A stretch of 64,000 bases of DNA from Leptodactylus fallax (Eukaryota > Chordata > Amphibia > Anura > Leptodactylidae): NCBI GenBank assembly GCA_947044405.1, contig CAMRHE010000157.1, positions 952,501 to 1,016,500 of the forward strand. Reading direction: 5' to 3'. Every line of letters begins with the position of its first letter. The stretch's first letter is position 1. The position numbers and the translations under genes are program-made. This document shows positions 58,871 to 64,000 of the stretch, in pieces. The notes under the pieces were generated by a model. The model was given only the letters and a program-made list of their open reading frames with translations, was not told the origin of the DNA and did not search any database.

Positions 58871-61484
58871 GTCTATCCTGAAATTTTTGATGCTTTAGAC
58901 ATGTGATTCCCCTGTATCATTTCTAGGTGTTTTCAACAAATTGATTTTTTTTCCCCTAACCTTTAGAGATGTTAGAATTCACACGTTGGGTTTGAGGTTC
59001 ACAGGGAAGGAGCCCTGCAGATTCTGAAGTCTCAAAGCATCAAGAAAATTGTCATAGAGTCTTCTATTCACTTACATCTTATTTTTCTATTGTATTTGAC
59101 TCATATTGTTAGTCTGGTATTATTATTATCTTTATGACACAGCCTCTGTAATAACTGATCTAATACCCTATGATTGTGATGCTTTGCTAGGCCTTTACTG
59201 CTGTTGTCTCCAGTTGCTGCAAATGCCTCTTAGTGCCCTATGTGAATGGAGAGCTGGTGGTGTGCTCAGCCATGACTACATTCACTGCTGCTGGACTTCC
59301 ATCTCTAGCAGTATCATTCTATTCATGTAGAGCACTCAGAGTCACCTATTCACAAGAGTATTGGGGGTGCAGGTTAGGGGATAAATGTCATAAACAGTAA
59401 AACCCCATTTAAAACCCTGTGCTTAGGACTCCAGGAGGCCATCCAAGCGCCTTCCTTATATGACATTGCCACCAACTGAACTCCTAAGCATAAGAAGGGA
59501 TTAAATTTATGCTGAATCTTTTTCCACATGACTATAAATCAGCTCAGCTCCTCCAGCGCTATAAGGGTGAATTTACACAGCCTGAGATTCAGGCAAATGA
59601 GCGTTAATTGACGATAAAACACGTCAATCGGTGCTTGTTTGCAGTAACCTTTTACGCAGACCAAGGCAAACTACACTGTTCCTCCCCCATACAGTTACGA
59701 CTGTTGGTAGCACATCACTGCTTGCACAGAGCACTATACTGCCCACTGTCGAGCATCTTTTATACTGCATTTGCTAATTTTTCAGCTCATCAGGAGCACA
59801 TTCACATTGTCCGTTATCAATAATAAGTACTCCTACAAATGCTTGTTTTGTCAAAGGGAATTAACATTGCTTAAGAGGTTCCCTTTAAACAATGCAAATA
59901 TCTGAGTCCTGTACAGCTAGATATTATATACTCACACACCATATACAATAAAACGGACAGTATCAGCCTCCATATGGTAAATGTAACTCGTGTACCCATA
60001 AAATGAAGTTTAAATTAGTGACTAAAAATACTGGATTGAAGGGTGGAATGTGGCAGGTCTTATACATGGTTGGTAAAGATGACGAAAAGGTGATAAAATC
60101 ATATATCTCTGAATATGGCATGAAATGAAAAACAGGGCACACGTTTTATGTTCCCAGTCCACAAGAGATTGACAAGAAGCCAGGACTTAAGATATGAAGC
60201 AAGTGTGCTGCAGAATTCTCTTTCTGTATCAGTGGTAAATTTCTGTAAATGAGGGAAATTGACTAATTGTGTTTGATGTAAGATCTCCCTCTAGTGCCGA
60301 TCATGCCAGTGCATCTCCATTTGCATTTTCATCCCAGAATCTCCAGAGGGCCAACTTGAAGCTTCGGTGGAATACTGAGAGCCAATAAGGCGTGTGGCAG
60401 GACAAGGAGCCTGTTCCATTGCTTTACAGGGAAGATGGATCTTACTCTGCCATTAATATAGCAAGCGAAATAGCCATTTCCATGACAACTTGTGACTTAG
60501 CAACAGGAACAAAGATCCTTAGCAGAAGTGGAGATTTAGACAACAGAGGGAAAAGAAATTCTTACATCAACAATCCTTGAAGAAAAAAGGTAATTACCCA
60601 TGAAGGAGAAGTAATTCCTTCACCATAACAACCAGCGTTGAGTGCTCCCAGGTTTCAGTAAATCTACAGGCTGACCGCATTGAATCTGTGCTGTATCTGT
60701 GCAGCCATGATATTACATGTCTTTTATACACGCATCAGTACCCAGACTGAAATTTCCATAGGCTTGTAACTAACATCCGCATGTTAACATTTTTACACAT
60801 AACTGGGTCCATTGTGGGAAATTATTTTGTGTAGGTATAGACCTGAAAAAAACAAAAATAATATTAGTGTGAACTGAGCCTTAAAAAGAATATTTTCTAG
60901 CATACAAGAGAACACACTATGAATCGGAGAACACAAGAAGATTTAACTGGAAGCCCGGGCCAAACAACTCAGATGCCACAGTTATTATGATTTATTTATT
61001 TTGCAACATCATATTTTGTAGCATTTTACAGATATTGTTAACAGTGTCCTAAGTAGGTCTCACAATCTTATACTGACCAAGACACCTAAGTGGTTTTACA
61101 AAGGCAGGGGGCTCAGCAGTTTACAGAAAAATAAACATCCTACAATTTTAAAACAAAGTAAAAAAAAGTTTTATTATGAAAACAATTAAGGTATTGTCCC
61201 ACTAATATTATGAGAAGGGGGCTCCTGTGTCCCTCGTTTGAATGGAGTGGTGGTCATGGAAATGCATTCAAACTCTATAGGGGCAGATGTATTAAATTGT
61301 CTACAAGCATAACTAAGTTACCCATACATATCTTAGTTGCCCATAGCAAACAACGTATCAGAGCACAGCTTTCAATTTGTATTCTGCTTTTGAAAAATTG
61401 GAGCTGCATTGGGGATGCATTGTGTGGTTGCTCTGGCATGGGCAACTAAGACAGTTTTGTGTATAGACCGGTTTAATATATCTG
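58871..61484. other. About 2.6 kb without a recognised gene; 60230-60620 is a possible conserved non-coding element
   Basis: A repeat-like piece (GTGAATTTACACAGCCTGAG...) lies at about 59568-59840. From 60230 to 60620 the sequence is free of recognisable repeats, of balanced composition, and open frames in it are short. That is only a negative observation. No RNA gene seen. Confidence 0.35.
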
Positions 61485-61615
61485 CACCTCCCACACTCCA
61501 AAGACATACTGATAGGAAATGTCAATTGTGAGCCCTATATGGGACAGTGACAGTCAATGTCTGTAAAGCGCTGCCGAATATGATGGCGCTATATAAGTAA
61601 GCATAATAAATAATA
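61485..61615 (+). repeat. 3' tail of an L2-type/SINE-like retroposon
   Basis: CCTCCCACACTCCAAAGACA, then TGTAAAGCGCTGCCGAATAT...GGCGCTATATAAGTAA, and an (ATA)-like tail. AGCGC / GCGCT form the terminal stem. This matches in form the 3' end of the LINE at 38410-38466 (TGTAAAGCACCATGG..TGGTGCTATATAAATAA). Confidence 0.6.
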
Positions 61616-61839
61616 ATCAATGGGGCTTCCAGTGATCAGACACTTATCACATATCCTGGGGACAACCTAACAATTTTGCAGAGCTTTGGAATGTTGAGTA
61701 CATAAACAAAATTCATATGCTCAATGGTGCAGACGTTTCTACCTTAAATATAAAGCAATTGTCGCCACCAAAGCTCAAGAAACAAGCTTTAAAATCTTAA
61801 CTCCCTGGTACTGTGTACCTTCCATCCTTCACAAATGGT

Positions 61840-63115
61840 ATCCCTTGGTATGGGATGTTTGCTGGAGCTGTGATGGTGCAGTCTGCTCTCTTCTGGACCC
61901 CTTACAACTAGGTTTTCGTGCACTACACTCTACAGGATCCACCCTTACTAAAATCTCCAATGATCTCCTGACGGCCAAATCTAAGGGAATTGTTCTCTAC
62001 TTATTCTTCTGGATCTCTCAGCAACATTTGCTACCGTAGACCATAAACACCTCCTCACTATGGCCTCAGTGACACCGCTCTCTCTTGGTTTTCTTCCTAT
62101 CTTTCTGAGCTTCTGACTGCTCATTTAGCATATCATTCACTGGTGCCATTTCTCTTCTTCCTCTTGCTGTTGGGGTTCCTCAGGGCTCAGTCCTATGCCC
62201 CCTCCTCTTCTCTCTCTACATAGCATCTATTGGACAAACCATCTTTATGCTGATGAGATCCAACTATATACCTTATCCTGTAACATCACTCCTACTCTAC
62301 TAAAGAACACCATTGACTGTCTCTCTACTGTCTCTAACATCTTGTCTTCTCTTTAGCTGAAACTGAATCTTTCAAAAATTGAACTTCTTCCCTTCTGTCT
62401 GTGGCCTTACTATTACCCCCGAGGCGGCATGCCTGCTGTCTGGGGGTTGTATTTGACTCAGATCTCACCTTTACCCCACATATTCAGACACTTGCACACT
62501 CTTGTCCCCTGCAACCCTGAAACATCTCTAGAATCGGCCCTTTTCTTACTGTAGAAACATCATAAACCCTCATTGTTGCTCTGATTCACACTAATTTTGA
62601 CTATTGCAAGTCTCTACTAATTGGGCTTCCTCTTACTAAACTCTCCCCACTACAATCTTTACTGAATGCAGCTGCCAGACTCATCTTTCTGTTAAAAAGG
62701 TACACAGACACACCTACCTTGTGTCAGTCGATGTATTGGTTGCCCATCCATAATCAGAATACAATATAAAATGATCACACTCACTCACAAATCCATCCAG
62801 AGCGCTGCACCTCCCTATATCTCCTCCTTGGTCACTCTCCATTCTACCTATGACCTTAAACTTGTATTCTCTGTTATCTGAACATCCCACTCCCATCTCC
62901 AAAGCTTTTCTCTAGCTTCCCCGGTGCTCTGAAATGCTCTACCCCAGACAATCTGATATAAATACATCTACGGCAGCTTCAAACATAAAATCACATCTTT
63001 TTTTGCAAGCTTATCACACGACCTGATTGCATTGCTCTACACCTCTGCACACTATTCTAACATTTCTTATCCTAAGCCATCCCTTCTATTCCATTCATCA
63101 GAACCTGACGCCCGG
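61840..63115 (+). pseudogene. L2-type LINE reverse transcriptase remnant, heavily decayed
   Basis: Same subfamily as the minus-strand copy at 56138-58137. Readable pieces: [31 protein letters not shown] (about 61893-61985), a YAD-EIQLY catalytic box (about 62247, second D changed to E), LKLNLSKIELLPF (about 62360), TLTHKSIQSAAPPYIS (about 62780) and a C-terminal region past 62900. Multiple stops and frameshifts. No 5' part and no tail. Confidence 0.8.
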
Positions 63116-63232
63116 GACAGAGATACAAGAGCGTTAAACACATATGGTATTTGGTTGAGTGGGAATAAGAGGGGTTTAAAACACTTCCGACCTGTTCATG
63201 TGTAAAGGGAAGAAGAGACGAGAGAAGACATA

Positions 63233-64000
63233 CAGTGCTGGCCAAAAGTATTGGCACCCCTGCAATTCTGCCAGATAATACTCAATTTCTTCCAGAAAAT
63301 GATTGCAATCACAAATGCTTTGGTAATAATATCTTCATTTAATTTGTCGTCAATGGAAAACCACAAAAAGAATTGTCAAAAAGCCAAATTGGATATAATT
63401 CCACACCAAACATAAAAAAGGAGGTGGACAAAAGTATTGGCACCCTTTGAAAAATCATGTGATGCTTCTCTAATTTGTGTAATTAACAGCACCTGTTACT
63501 TACCTGTGGCACATAACAGGTGGTGGCAAGAACTAAATCACACTTGCAGCCAGTTGAAATGGATTAAAGTTGACTCAACCTCTGTCCTGTGTCCTTGTGT
63601 GTACCACATTGAGCATGGAGAAAAAAAAGAAAACCAAAGAACTGTCTGAGGACTTGAGAAGCAAAATTGTGAGGAAGCATGAGCAATCTCAAGGCTACAA
63701 GTCCATCTCCAAAGACCTGAATGTTCCTGTGTCTACCGTGCGCAGTGTCATCAAGAAGTTTAAAGCCCATGGCACTGTGGCTAACCTCCCTAGATGTGGA
63801 CGGAAAAGAAAAATTGACGAGAGATTTCAACGAAAGATTGTGCGGATGGTGGCTAAAGAACCTCGACTAACATCCAAACAAGTTCTAGCTGCCCTGCAGT
63901 CCGAGGGTACAACAGTGTCAACCCGTACTATCCGTCGGCGTCTGAATGAAAAGGGACTCTATGGTAGGATACCCAGGAAGACCCCACTTCTGACCCAGAG
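63233..64000 (+). mobile_element. Tc1/mariner element, copy G (same family as F), cut by the window edge
   Basis: TA at 63231-63232, start CAGTGCTGGCCAAAAGTATT. It follows copy F nearly base for base over the visible 768 bp, so the two are recent relatives. The left terminal repeat and transposase start are present. Confidence 0.95.
63615..64000 (+). CDS. Tc1-type transposase, N-terminal part, runs off the window (copy G)
   Basis: ATG at 63615 (MEKKKKTKELSEDLRSKIV, K for R at residue 4 relative to copy F). The frame is open to 64000, 128 complete codons, covering the first helix-turn-helix (YKSISKDLNVPVSTVRSVI), the GRKRK linker and the second HTH up to IPRKTPLLTQ. The catalytic domain lies outside the window. 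Whether it carries the A-run frameshift of copy F cannot be seen here. Confidence 0.9.
   Translation, partial: MEKKKKTKELSEDLRSKIVRKHEQSQGYKSISKDLNVPVSTVRSVIKKFKAHGTVANLPRCGRKRKIDERFQRKIVRMVAKEPRLTSKQVLAALQSEGTTVSTRTIRRRLNEKGLYGRIPRKTPLLTQ

Overview
The window looks like repeat-dense, gene-poor nuclear DNA from a vertebrate, most likely an anuran amphibian. That reading rests on the repeat mix: several Tc1/mariner families with terminal repeats of about 200 bp, a canonical Penelope-like element, L2-type LINEs ending in a hairpin plus (ATA)n tail, dozens of small foldback repeats flanked by TTAA, and a Ty3/gypsy retrotransposon. I found no host protein-coding exon, tRNA or rRNA gene that I can support. 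The species is not determinable from sequence alone, and the window could be intergenic or intronic.

Layout. 1-8.8 kb: a minus-strand solo LTR (162-997, 5-bp TSD), one long TTAA foldback repeat, then mostly unrecognised DNA. 8.8-9.9 kb: a 5'-truncated Penelope-like element with a 13-bp TSD. 10-19 kb: a run of small TTAA and TWA (Harbinger-like) repeats around the Tc1 copy A (12403-14051), a G-rich minisatellite and a second solo LTR (18992-19741). 22.6-25.3 kb: two minisatellite arrays, the first split by Tc1 copy C. 28.4-35 kb: degenerate Tc1 copies D and E, separated by about 3.4 kb without clear elements. 35.3-38.5 kb: an L2-type LINE split by Tc1 copy B. 40.6-49.1 kb: a nest of insertions, in which a small TTAA repeat holds a larger TTAA repeat, which holds a full-length LTR retrotransposon (41457-48030). 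50.3-52 kb: Tc1 copy F. 52-58.3 kb: foldbacks, a 30-bp minisatellite, a 218-bp near-perfect palindrome, and another large TTAA repeat split by a minus-strand L2-type LINE. 58.3-64 kb: a hAT-like MITE nested in a TTAA MITE, unrecognised DNA, a third LINE fragment, and Tc1 copy G running off the end.

The most informative element is the LTR retrotransposon. Its pol order is protease, integrase, reverse transcriptase, RNase H, i.e. integrase BEFORE reverse transcriptase. That is the hallmark of the Gmr1-like branch of Ty3/gypsy. Its Gag carries a segment that reads like a SCAN domain, the vertebrate zinc-finger-protein domain reported to derive from Gmr1-like Gag capsid. The copy is young (LTRs differ at only about 5-6 positions over 688 bp) but defective: one in-frame TGA in gag and a small frameshifting deletion in reverse transcriptase. 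The two best-preserved Tc1 copies (A and B) have exactly the same length and share the same TGA 33 codons before the ancestral stop.
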